From Spirogloea muscicola (lineage: Eukaryota > Streptophyta > Zygnematophyceae > Spirogloeales > Spirogloeaceae): DNA of 22,024 nucleotides. Of the stretch, positions 11,549 to 21,175 are shown piece by piece. The translations under genes and the position numbers were made by a program. Every line of letters starts with the position of its first letter. Position 1 is the stretch's first letter. Where the stretch lies: the NCBI GenBank assembly GCA_009602725.1, contig WELB01000081.1:230922-252945 (forward strand). Direction: 5' to 3'. The notes under the pieces were generated by a model. It did not search any database. It was not told where the DNA came from and saw only the letters and a program-made list of their open reading frames with translations.

Positions 11549-11675
11549 AGGGCTCGCCCATTGAGGATAGCCAGCCCGAGAAAGAGAAAAGGAGGAACAA
11601 AGGACGAGAAGGGGGCTAGGGGAAGCGTGAGGCAAACAAGCACAACAAGAAACAAAGCAGCTACGTATTACTCAG
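11549..11675 (-). repeat. Diverged inverted copy 1 of the 179-bp unit
   Basis: Read on the minus strand this follows the unit from the TACTGAG-like segment through the GTTTC, CCCC and CTTCTCGTCCTTTGTTC segments to CCTCAATGGGCGAGCCCT. The stem of the internal hairpin is damaged here. Its right-hand end (11549-11566) pairs with 11513-11530 of the last direct copy at 17 of 18 bases, making a short-loop hairpin where the array turns around. Confidence 0.9.
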
Positions 11676-11682
11676 AAGAAGA

Positions 11683-11865
11683 AAGGGCTCGCCCATTGAG
11701 GACAGGGGCTGGACAAGCCAGCCCCAAAAAGAGGGAACAAGGGACGAGAAGGGGGCCAGGGGAAGCGCGAAGAAGTCCCAACGAACAAAGCAGCTACGTA
11801 TCACTCAGTAACCCCTGCTAAGCAAGCCGCAGGTCAGAGAAGCTAGGCTCCTGGAAGTGGGTCCC
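11683..11865 (-). repeat. Diverged inverted copy 2 of the unit, with a longer flank
   Basis: A second minus-strand copy. It retains the hairpin stem (GGGGCTGG and CCAGCCCC) and the TAACCCCTGCTAAG end. Homology continues beyond the array unit into a flank (about 11823-11865) that reappears in direct orientation at 12098-12145. The family's original unit was therefore longer than the 179 bp that amplified. Confidence 0.85.
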
Positions 11866-11904
11866 CTTTCCCCTGGCCAGAGGCAGCTCGCTTCCATTGA
11901 GAGC

Positions 11905-12050
11905 AGGTGGACTTCCATCCAGCCGGGTCGCCAGCGCAGGTGTACCGCATGCGCTTGGCCGTCCCGCTGCAGAGGACCATGGCCTGCGCGCTGCACCTGC
12001 GTGCCGGACGTGCCCTCGCTGCTGCCTCTGGCCCTGGGCGCCAGGGAAGA
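11905..12050. other. Non-repeat, GC-rich centre of the foldback
   Basis: This stretch lies between arms that mirror each other and does not resemble the repeat. It begins with an acceptor-like gccagcgcag followed by GC-rich, codon-like sequence. In one plus frame it reads VYRMRLAVPLQRTMACALHL. It looks more like host exon sequence than repeat, but I do not recognise a protein family and other frames are also open. It may be a captured gene fragment. Confidence 0.4.
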
Positions 12051-12097
12051 AAGTGCTCGCCCATAGAGAAGAGGGGCTGGCAAAGCCAGTCCTTCTC
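12050..12097 (-). repeat. Short inverted fragment of the repeat unit
   Basis: It contains CTCGCCCATAGAG followed by GGGGCTGGC, AAA and GCCAGTCC, which is the unit's hairpin segment in inverted orientation. It abuts the next direct copy and mirrors a decayed segment at about 11866-11904. Confidence 0.75.
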
Positions 12098-12310
12098 AGG
12101 GGACCCGCCTCCAGGAGCCAGGGTTTCTCTGACCTGAGGCTGCTTAGCATGGCTTACTGAGAGTTTCGAGGCTGCTTAGTTTCTCTTTGTGCTTGTTTTT
12201 CTTAGCGCTTCCCCTGGCCCCCTTCTCGCACTTTGTTCATTCTGTTTTGGGCTGGCCTTTTCCAGCCCCTATCCTCTATGGGCGAGCCCCTCTTCTTTCT
12301 CCTTTTCACA
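12098..12310 (+). repeat. Diverged direct copy of the repeat unit with extended flank
   Basis: It runs in the array orientation: flank with CCAGGAGCC and TCTCTGACCTG, then GCTTAGCATGG, TTACTGAG, the pyrimidine-rich part, the hairpin GGGCTGGCC/TTTT/CCAGCCCC, CCTCTATGGGCGAGCCCC and CTTTTCACAGCCC. Substitutions and small indels against the array consensus mark it as an older copy. Confidence 0.9.
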
Positions 12311-12356
12311 GCCCTTGCCCCCTTTGGAAGAGCTCACTTCTGCTAACGTCAGGTAA

Positions 12357-12480
12357 CGGCTGTGAGAAAGAAATTGCTCGCCCATAGAAAAAGAGGGGCT
12401 AGCAAAGCCAGCCCAAAAAGAATGGACAATATTCAAAGGCCACAAGAAGGTGCCAAAAAAACACTACACAACTAGGCACA
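12357..12480 (-). repeat. Partial inverted copy ending the repeat block
   Basis: GGCTGTGAGAAAG, TGCTCGCCCATAG and GGGGCTAGC/AAA/GCCAGCCC follow the unit on the minus strand and pair with the end of the copy at 12272-12310. Resemblance fades at about 12440-12480, taken as the approximate right edge of the block. Confidence 0.75.
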
Positions 12481-13193
12481 AGATGATGCAGATGGAAGCA
12501 TCAGTACCCACGAGTATGGGGCACTTTCAACGAGAGATGGCGGGCGGTACACATGACATGAAAGTGTGTCCGATTCAAGCCCGATTCAAGCCAGTACATC
12601 ATTTAGGCAATGGGGGGGTGGGGGCTGTGAAATGCCAGCCATATAAGAACAGACAAGATCCAAAGGGGGCCGTGATGCACTGAGACAATGACATCAAGTC
12701 GAGCTAACTCTCCCCCCGTTCTGGATGGTCCGCATACTTGGCCTCTTTGCCGCAAGCAACGTTTGCTGCTGCATGCCCAGCCTTTGAGCAATTCTCTCTT
12801 TGAAGCTGAGAGGCCCGGCTTGGGATGGTCAACAACATCGAGGGTGTAACCATATAGGGTGAGGTTGCCAGACCCTAATCGTAGCCCAGCTGCGGCCACA
12901 GCAACTGTTCAGAGAGCTGAAGCCCACGAATCCTGAATATTTACAGCGTGCACTGAATGAGATTCAAACAGTGACAAATGCACTGGAGCGACGTAACTTA
13001 GGCAATGAATGGCTTGAATGACAATTGTGAGGTTATCAATCGTATAGCTGTCAAAAATGCGGAAGTTGGCCAGGCCCCATATGTGGTTGTCGGCCCAGAG
13101 TGTGGGCACCAGCTAAGCCTGGTCAACTTCCTCGGTGCTGCTCTCAAACTGTGATGCTCTTACTTCATGTGGGAAAAGGGACAATAAGGTAAG
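12481..13193. other. Spacer and nardilysin 3' UTR
   Basis: No gene can be supported here. A tandem duplication of the 11-mer CGATTCAAGCC is at 12571-12592. The right part, up to the TGA at 13194-13196 (minus strand), is the 3' UTR of the nardilysin gene. The open frames present have no recognisable composition or motifs. Confidence 0.6.
12941..12945 (-). promoter_or_regulatory. Candidate polyadenylation signal TGTAA for the nardilysin gene
   Basis: TTACA on the plus strand is TGTAA on the transcribed strand, about 250 nt after the stop codon. The motif and position suit a chlorophyte poly(A) signal, but chance occurrence is possible. Confidence 0.4.
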
Positions 13194-16100
13194 TCATGGT
13201 AAGGAGATGAGCCGGCGTGGCAAGACCGGCAAAGACTGCTTCGCCTCGGCTGGCGTCGTTGCCACCATGTCTGTGCCAGGTCCATCGTGCATGGGTTTGC
13301 CGCGACTCCACACATGCACAGTGAGCTTTCGACGAGTTGCCGACCCAACCGCTAGGTACTTGTCAAACCACTCCACGAGGTCCGCCAACGTCACGTTCTT
13401 CAATGCGGCTGCCTCCACCTTGCGGGAGTTGAAGAAGTACCTGGCCACACGAAACAGAGTTGCGAGAGACTTCCGGCCCCAGCCAGCACAGAGCACAAGG
13501 AGTGGCGTCTTGTCTAGTGTCATCAATCGCGGAGAGGGAAGTGACTGACCGGTGCTCCCATATCTGGTCCCAGTGCCGGTCACTCTCGTCGAGCAGGCTG
13601 TGATCCTTCTGTAATTTCTGCTGAATTAGCGCCTCTCGGTGGCTCTCAAACGTGTCCGCACTCATTCCCACCTGCACGTAATGCGGTCATCAACCTGAAG
13701 CCCTCAGCCCCAGGCCTTGACAACACTTGCAAAAGTCATTGGACAGGGCGAGTAGACGTGCAATCAGAATGAAGTTAGAGAGTACGGTTGAAAGTAAGGC
13801 GTCATAGACAGTACTATAGCGGGCTTTAGAAGGGGCTTTGAAGGACAGGCATTGAGCTACAGGTTTTGGGCTTTGACCTCCAATTACTGAAATCAGGGTT
13901 TAGGATGTACAATGTGCATGTAAATCTTGTGTAGCATACCAGCGTCTCCCGGAAGGTGCCCAGGAAGGCCTCCACGCGGCTGTGGAGGTGTACGCAATCG
14001 TACTCCGCTGACTGTATACGGAAGCAGAAGCCAAAGATGCGGTGCGTGTTCCGGACACCACAGTCAACGCGGTAACCCAGCTGCTCCTTGGTCCTGAATC
14101 CAAGCAAGTCGCCCCTTTGAGCTCACAAGTTAGCGTAGCAGATCTGTTTGACTGGGACAGTCATACACCTGGCAGTGGTAGGGCACCTGAGCTGATCGTA
14201 GCACGGCTCGTACGCCACCTGCTCCATGAGGTCCAACAGCGACTTGTTGCGCACACTGCTGGCGCCCATGTCGGCCACGCCCTGGAAGTACACCTGGCAG
14301 GAGCACGGCGCAAACAGCTGGCCTGCTCACCAAGCTAATAGATTAGGTTAGACCTAGACCCAAACCCTATCACAGCTCCTACCATCACAATACATGGATG
14401 TCACTTAATCAGGCGTTACAACGTACCTCCACAACCGAGTTGTCCTCGCTCTTGTTCTTCACGGCCTCGTTCAGTACGATGCCGCGACCCGCTGGCAGCT
14501 CCAGGATGGCATCCTCTGGCACGGCAGCACGCTCCAGGCCACTGCCAGGAGGCATGTGTTTCCTAGCGACTGCGCACAGCGTCCGTGCCTCATCCTCGAG
14601 CAGGTTGCCATGCGCCAGCACCTCCACAAAGGTCTGCCATCATCACCAAAGCGTCTGGACCAAGGTGACAAGGGGCTTGAGAATACATACGACTTTAGGT
14701 AGAGCTTGACCTCTTGACCAGCAAAGGTTATAGCTATATCCCATGAACCTGACACCACAAGCCGTCAACAACATCGCAAGCTCAACTCCAAGTCGTCATC
14801 ACCAGCTTAGAGCCCCGACATTTGTCAAAAACTCCTGACCCATTTCATGCAAGCGCTGCAAGGAAAGTGGGGCTGGCCAGCAAGACCTGCTCTAGGAGGC
14901 GGGGCAAGAAGGCCTGAAGATCGGTAGGCGTGAGCGCTAGCAGCGCCGCAAGCTTGTCCTCAATGAGCCAGGCCGTCTGCCTGAGCACAGCCAGGCGCAG
15001 GTACGCCGACTGCTTCATCGGTTTCATGTTTGCATTGCGATACGCCCGTGCCAGCTCCTCCCGCACCACCTGCGCCCGTGATATGCGACCTTGGTCGTTA
15101 TCGCATAATTCTAAGCTTTTGTCCAAGACAGCGGCTGGTTGACACGTGTCTTCACTTTCAGCTGGCGGGAGCTCAGCTTGGGTCTTGAAGACAACACTTG
15201 TTATCTCAACATGGCCCACTGAAGGAGATCATACTCTGCTCCGTACTCATATAATTTCATTCCTACTTGGGTTGCATTCGCACCTCGAAGCGCTCGGGGT
15301 CCACTAGGAAGCCATCAAGGCGCCGGAAGATGCTCTCGGCGAGCTGCGGCAGCTTGTGGCTGAACCCATGGAGCTTCACCTCAATGCGATGGCCCGCCAC
15401 CGTCAGTGACGACTCCAGCTTTGCGACATTCGCCTGAGGAGGCAAGCGCAGGGGAGGAGCATGGACAATGCATCCAGGTCACGTGCATTGCTACTCTGAT
15501 TAGGTACCAATGTATAAGATCCACGACCTTTTACACCCTCCCTATGTGCTTTGAATTCATAAGCAAGTATGTCTGCAAAGGAGCACTGATACCACAAGTA
15601 TCGCATGCATGCACCCTATGCTTCTGACTGTCTCTAGAGTAGAAGAAGAATCTGTTAGTGACTATCCTCCCACAGGTCATTCAAAGAAATCTGTGCATCA
15701 CAAGAACAGCCAGCACACTAGGGACATACCAGGTACATAGTCTTGCTCAGGGAGTCCTCCAGGAGCCTGACAAAGAGCTCCGTGCAAACGGCTGTCGAGG
15801 CGCTGGTGTCTGCAGCGGGGCTTGTTATGGCGAAGAAGACATTGGCGCGCGGCGTCCGGAAGACGCGGTCAAGCTTGTGCCACAGGCGGCAACCTCCGTC
15901 CTCAAGTATGACAACTGGTGGTTCATCTGCCGCGGCCTCATCGGCAGTGGCCGAAGGCTGACCATTGCCATCGGCATGGCCTGGCAGCAGCGAGTCCTTC
16001 TGGGTGGCAGTGACGCTTGTATCGGTGCAGCGCAGGCTGAAGTCGCTTGGGATGAACTCGTTAGATGGCGGCATGCGCAGGGCGGCCTGCAAGCTCGGCG

Positions 16101-19100
16101 GCTCTGCCCAGTCATGCAGCACCTCCGGCTGCACCGCTTGCAGTGCATACGGCACCTGGAACCACGGCTCCAGCAGCACAGGGCCTGCTCACGAAAACTT
16201 AACGAATATTTACTGTCACACATTTTCTGCCGGGCATGACAGCAGTGACCCATCGGTGGTACTTCCACTGATGGTCATCTTGTCTTTCTTTTGAGAAGCT
16301 CCAATATATTCAGCTAATCAAGGTCAGATTATACACACTATATCTTTCCAGGTCTTTATCAAGTGGGATAAGTCAAGGGTAAAATTCAGTAATCAAATCA
16401 GCGAGCGGCCAGAAGATGGCAGTCGGGCTGGCTGTGTTGACCTGTGGCGGCAGAAGCGGAGGTGGCGCCCCGCGTGACAAGGTCCAGGCGCAGGTTCTCT
16501 GGCACGAGCCGTGCGAGAGTGTCAGACACTAGAGCAGCATCCCAGTCGGTGAAGAGGTAGTCGCCGGCCACAACATGCTCCTTTGGGTACACGAACATAT
16601 TCGCTGTTACCAAGCCACAGCAAGGCAATGAGGAGCGCGCAGATCCAACAACGCTCACGGGTCTGAAGCTCTGCAATTGAAATCAAGTCTTGAGATTAAG
16701 ATGGATCTGTGGGACTTGTATATGATCAAGAAGATGATGGCCACGAAGATAACAAAGTGTTTGGACACTGTGACTGAATGCGGAGGCTCACTAGCAAGCC
16801 GGACGGTGTAGTCGTCAGGCGCCTCCTCCTCGTGGTATCTGAATTCCATAGCTGACATGGCGCCGAGCTCGCGGAACACCCACTCCTGCGGACCCTCCCG
16901 CCGCAACATCGCCAGGTACTGATGCACCAGCCCAACTACAGTCATTACCTGCAACAGGCATTAGAGCATAAAGTCAAGGTTTACACATCAAAAGAGAATG
17001 GAGACTCAGGGGATATCAAAAGGTATGATTCTGCTTCCTGAGAGGGTGGCAAGAAAGTGACAGGAGTATGGCCTCTCCTCCATACTCTGCATTTTGCACA
17101 AGGTAGCAACGTGCTCAAGAAGTCCAACTCAAAGAGTGGCTCTAGATGTGTGAAGGTGAGGATTTCAAGGCAGGGGCTGTGCAGGAAGCATGTGGCAGCT
17201 CCATGGGTTAATCAGTGGGATGTATTGCAGTAAGAACGTGAGGGGCGGAGGGGGGAGGGAGAAAGGAGAGAGGGTATGGAGGAGTGAGCTTAAGAGAGGG
17301 CGGAGATGCCACGTTTGTCACCAAGTATCCATCAAGTACAACTAACAATTAAAATGATCATAACAGTGAACATTAACTGACCAGATGACCACCCAAATGA
17401 CCTGTATATATGATAACATTTTAACATTTAAACATTTCCGCGCTCAGACCACCCAGCTGCCCAAAAAGCTCACATTCTGGAGGCCCTGCTCGGTGAGAGC
17501 GATGTGGACGGAGAAGATATATTGGCCTGAGTTGCGCTCGTAACCACCCTCCCCGACACCAGCGCTGAGGCTGCTTGCCAGACGCTCCTGCTTGAGCAGC
17601 GCTAGCAGGCTGCCCTCGCCCTCTGCCTCAGTTTGCACGCCAACAAGCAGCCAACAAGAAACACACCACAGCTTGGCCTGTTAGCGACTCAATCAGTGGC
17701 AAGTCAATAAATGTATCCATGACGACAGTAATGTCAAAGTTCAAAGGAAGCGTACCATGGCCGACAAGGTGGGAGATGTAGTCCGCGGGCTTGCGCGTGT
17801 ACGCCCAGTCGAGGCACGGCAGCGGCCATGCTAGTGCCAGCAAGTGCTGGTCCTTCACAGAGTCGATGCGGTAGAGCTTCCCTGCCTCCCAAAGCGGCGG
17901 GCAGGCGCCCAGCGAGAGGAGCGGCCGTGGCCCGCCGGGGCCCTTGACGTCACCGAACAGCTCGCGGACCCATGCCTCAAGCACGTCCAACGGCTCTGAT
18001 GATAATCAGGGGAGGCGGAAGGTGAGAGGAGTGAAGCCAGGACGAGGGCAGTGGTGAGAGGAGGATAGCAGAAGAGTTGGCTTGTCACAAAGCAATCATC
18101 GGAGTCTACTCGAGACACGAAGCTGCTGCAAGCATGTCATATATTTGACATCACTTGCACCCACAAAGTAGACGCTAAGGACATCACTGTCTTACGATAT
18201 TGACCAGCAATCACCTCGTTAACACTGAAGAGGGCAGCAGGGAAAACCCCTAGAGAGCAACGCAAACTCTCGACTTATTCTAATAAGGGTTCAGTACTTT
18301 GTGTTATTTAATGAGGTGTGAGGCTTGACGCTTGCATAGTAAGGGATGCCAAAGAGCCTCTACCGCCGCCGATGACAGCCAAGCGCATGCTGCCGGCATT
18401 GTAGTGTCGGCCGTACAGCCCCATGAGCTCGCCACGCATGTCCACGCCAACCGCCGCAGGATCGTCCACCAAACTCTTCCGATTTCCTGACTCCGAGCCC
18501 AACAACTTCAAATCAGACCAGCGCACCATAACATCCTACCAAGCTCTTGTGAAGCCGCCGCAGCCAGTGCAGCATGGCCTGAGCAGAGCGACTGCGCTGC
18601 ACTACTGAATCCGCCGAGCCTTGACCTGGCATGCACAGCAAAGCGTTTCAATGAGCAAGAGCAAGAGGGCCACTGAAAGAGGCAGCACGGCCCAGGAGGC
18701 AGGGAGGTGCTGCACCCCAAGAGAATTTATGGAATGGATGGTCAGCGTGCGCCGTGTGGCACTGCAGCTGCAGTAGCCTCGCTGAGTCGCTCTGCTGCAC
18801 CTGGTTAAATTCTGCAGTCCCGGCCATTGTAAGAAAGGGAGGGGTTCAACATTGAACTTGAAGTTTGAGGTCCAATGTTCAGGGCTACACATCAGGGTCT
18901 CTTATATGCATAGGTGATTTGGCTTGTCACATGTTGCTGTAGCGTGTTAACCACTCTGCTGCCAGCCCATGAACGTAAAGGGTCTGCGTTTAGATTGAGC
19001 AGTAAAAGTTTGAGTGGATGGTGGGTGGCACACCTGAATCAACGGCCTGTACCTCGCGGTCCATTGCCTCGGGCTTGGCCAGCGGCGCAATGAAGAACTG

Positions 19101-21175
19101 CGCAAACCTGCACCCCGCAGGCAGCATCCGTGACAGTGCGGCGCCTTAAACGAGAACCCAGGTCCAGACATGAACAGCGGGAAGTAGAGATTGCTTGGCA
19201 GATGTAGGGATGCAGGCTGGGGCTAAGCTCAATGACTTCTGATTATGGAATGAGCTCAATGCCACACCTGTCAAGAGCGGGCTGGAGGAACTTGGGATTA
19301 ACGTCAAAGTGGTAGCACGTGACCTCCGTGTCTGTAAACGCGTTCGAGCTGCCGCCGTGCTCGGCAAGGTATGCATCATACTGCGGCGGAAAGGAGAGGG
19401 GGGTGCAGGTCATCACTTAGCATGTCAAGGATCACACCTGAGGTGTGACTCCTAATACTGCAAGGCTTTACAATCACGCCGTTAGAGATGACCTGTCTCA
19501 AGAGGATATGAAGCTCATCTTCCGGCAATTCCAAATAATTGGTGGCTGCAGTCCTCATAACAAAGTGAATGCTCAAGGCCAAAGCACGGAGCTGGCAATG
19601 AAATGTGGTACAAGGGAGGCGTCTCACGTCATTCTCGTCCGGGTACTTGGCGCTCCCCATGAACAGCATGTGCTCTGGTGACACACGACAACCACAATGA
19701 CATGGCACCAAAGGAGAAGTCAGAAGCAACATAAGCACCAGCATCTTGAGCTCAGAGTTGCAATAAATGACTTGTTGGTGCTTGCAAGAATGTAAGGTGA
19801 GGAGCTAAAGAGTCAAAATGAGTTTTGCAAGTGACTTGCCACATATTACCACGTAAAAGTGAGCAGATAGTCTCGTGGCGACATGGCATTGCTACAAAAG
19901 TAACGAGGCATCCCTACGATGAACAATACTGCTGCTATCTGCTTCGAAGCCACCTCTCGTGGACTGCGGATGAGCTTTCTCAAACATATAGCCGTAGTCT
20001 AGCGTACTAAGTGTTTCCTTTCTGTTTAAGAGATCTGCTGAAAGGTAGCAACTAAACTTGACAGTGTCCTTGGTGGAGTCAAATTAGAGAAACATACCAA
20101 GGAAGTGGGCGAGGCCCTGAGCCACGGGCGGGTCGGAGAAGCTGCCTACGCCGACAGCCATGGCCGCCGCAGCCTGTATTCCCCACCAGCATTTGCAGCT
20201 GTCAGCCGGCAGAAGTAAGCGAGGGCCATTCTCAACATCACACTAAAACTTACACTATAATGCTTACACTAATGCTTGGCTCGCCAGCTGGCCAGCCCTG
20301 TGGAAACCCACCTTCTTAGTCGCGCCGCCAACGCGAGCCGCACCATTTCTGGGCTCATCCCCGTCCTCCTCATCGTCCTCGTCACCGTCATCGTCGTCAC
20401 CGTCCTCGTCCAAGTCGTCATCGTCGCTTTCGTCGTCATCGTCCTCCTCCTCCTCCTCCTTGCGGCGGCTGGACCTGCTGCTGCGAGCTGGGCGCCACAG
20501 CGGCCTCCCCTGCCCCGCCGCAGCCGCCGTCACTGCCTGAGCACGAACGTGGTCCTCTGCCGTCAGAGTGCTAACAGCGGCGCTGCACGTAAGGGAAGAG
20601 ATGATCATCACAAGCTTGCAGAAGCAAATCGTGGATTTCCTCACAATCATTAGTGGTAACAGAAAAGCAAAAACTACTTTATCATGGATTTGAGCCCATC
20701 ACAGCAATTAGCCATTCTATCTGTTATCCCTTTCCATAACGCCAGCTCCTGCAAGCTCGGGCTACCATAACCCCAAGCCCCAACCCAATCACTCACAGAT
20801 TAACAGCCTCAGCAAAGTATCTCCCTTATTCTCCACACTGAGCTGTGACGGTGACCGTGAAGGCCAGCAGATCGTGGGACTATGTCTCGCCTGATCGTCG
20901 CTGGCCGTCTCCCAGCCGCTCCCGTCGTCAGCCGTTTCGTCGTCCTCGTCGTCCTCATCGCCGTCCTCCTCGTCGTCGTCTGCGCCGCCGTCGCCGTCGC
21001 CGTCACCGGCGGCGCCCGCGGCCTTGCCGCCGCCGACCTCGGGGTCGTGCACCAGCACGGCGGCCAGGCCGTTGGGCAGCTCGACGACGCGGTACAGCCG
21101 CCGGTCCTCCTTCGACTTGACGACCACCGCGTCGCCCCCGCTGCCGAACGCCGTGGCGACGTCGCCGTCCGCCAT
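13194..21175 (-). CDS. NRDC: Nardilysin-type M16 metallopeptidase, 20 exons, complete
   Basis: Zinc peptidase of the insulysin/nardilysin family; nardilysin cuts at dibasic sites. Exons in coding order: 21175-20891, 20536-20312, 20173-20098, 19674-19628, 19380-19268, 19107-19034, 18811-18716, 18486-18364, 17995-17756, 17622-17474, 16948-16792, 16603-16442, 16184-15730, 15433-15284, 15069-14887, 14633-14427, 14293-14187, 14093-13940, 13671-13550, 13440-13194. They total 3372 nt, or 1123 residues plus TGA; human nardilysin is about 1150. HFLEH is at 193-197 and the third zinc ligand Glu274 follows after exactly 76 residues, within DREVQAVDSE. Later landmarks are ADYISHLVGHG, GYERNSGQYIF, MPPSNEFIPSDFSL, GFSHKLP and LRTKEQLGYRV. 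The acidic insert before HFLEH points to nardilysin rather than insulysin. The start is taken at MADGDVATAF; the frame is open for 102 more codons to an ATG at 21481. The first intron is uncertain. Confidence 0.95.
16949..17473 (-). other. Nardilysin intron, 525 nt, with a purine-rich patch
   Basis: This is the longest intron of the gene, between AAT|gtgagc and ttgcag|GTA. It holds a G-rich, purine-only stretch at about 17239-17277 on the plus strand with several runs of three or more G. That is C-rich pyrimidine on the transcribed strand. No gene or RNA is recognised. Confidence 0.8.
18716..19107 (-). other. NRDC: Two exons around the third zinc ligand
   Basis: Exon 19107-19034 encodes FAQFFIAPLAKPEAMDREVQAVDS plus a single G, and exon 18811-18716 begins AA. 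The zinc-binding Glu codon is thus also split by a phase-1 intron. The upstream Glu in REV, equivalent to a catalytically important Glu in insulysin, is present. Confidence 0.92.
20098..20173 (-). other. NRDC: Exon carrying the first half of the HxxEH zinc motif
   Basis: It encodes AVGVGSFSDP through GLAHFL, then one G before a gtatgt donor. The next exon (19674-19628) begins AG CAC, so the catalytic Glu codon of HFLEH forms only after splicing. Acceptor tacag at the 5' side is in phase 0. Confidence 0.95.
20312..21040 (-). other. NRDC: Nardilysin acidic domain, interrupted by intron 1
   Basis: The end of exon 1 and most of exon 2 encode long runs of Asp and Glu, for example EEEEEDDDDESDDDDLDED. 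They lie between LPNGLAAVLVHDPEV and AVGVGSFSDP. Animal nardilysin has its acidic domain at the same place, where it contributes to substrate and partner binding. Exon 1 can end at a GC donor (20891) joined to 20536, or at a GT donor (20797) joined to 20532. Both keep the frame, and the second adds 30 residues. Confidence 0.85.
20537..20890 (-). other. Nardilysin intron 1 (boundaries ambiguous)
   Basis: It lies between the two acid-coding exons. In one model it runs from GATCAG|gcgaga to gctcag|GCA as a GC-AG intron. In the other it runs from ATCT|gtgagt (intron from 20796) to caggcag|TG (ending 20533). The second donor fits the GT consensus better, but it would add a segment unlike the family. 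Confidence 0.6.

Larger units (their letters stand above)
7119..12480. mobile_element. Foldback-like (inverted-repeat) element, probably non-autonomous
   Basis: Taken together, the direct array, inverted copies, non-repeat centre and further direct and inverted copies form an arm-loop-arm layout with tandem subrepeats. That is the architecture of foldback elements, known best from Drosophila. No transposase, reverse transcriptase or other enzyme is encoded. Target-site duplications cannot be identified because the left edge meets an N. It could instead be a local satellite with inversions. The element class is inference; the repeats are directly visible. Confidence 0.5.

Noticed and set aside
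7284-11821. Recurring 114-codon (and one 199-codon) hydrophobic open frames in every repeat unit
   Set aside because: They start at GTG, repeat exactly with the 179-bp unit, span two units because the period is not a multiple of three, and are composed of pyrimidine-rich repeat sequence. They are by-products of the array.
11818-12160. Several overlapping open frames on both strands between the repeat arms as a transposase
   Set aside because: They are short, have no catalytic motif, and run into repeat sequence on both sides.
15658-16239. Plus-strand 193-codon open frame
   Set aside because: It lies antisense to the 455-nt nardilysin exon 16184-15730, whose minus-strand product matches the family.
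17239-17277. Strong G-quadruplex in the long nardilysin intron
   Set aside because: There are only three close G runs and the fourth is about 12 nt away, so it is a permissive match at best.
20276-20653. Plus-strand frame with a long Val/Leu/Ile run that looks like a membrane segment
   Set aside because: It is the antisense of the Asp/Glu codons of the acidic exon (GTC, ATC, CTC), an expected artefact.
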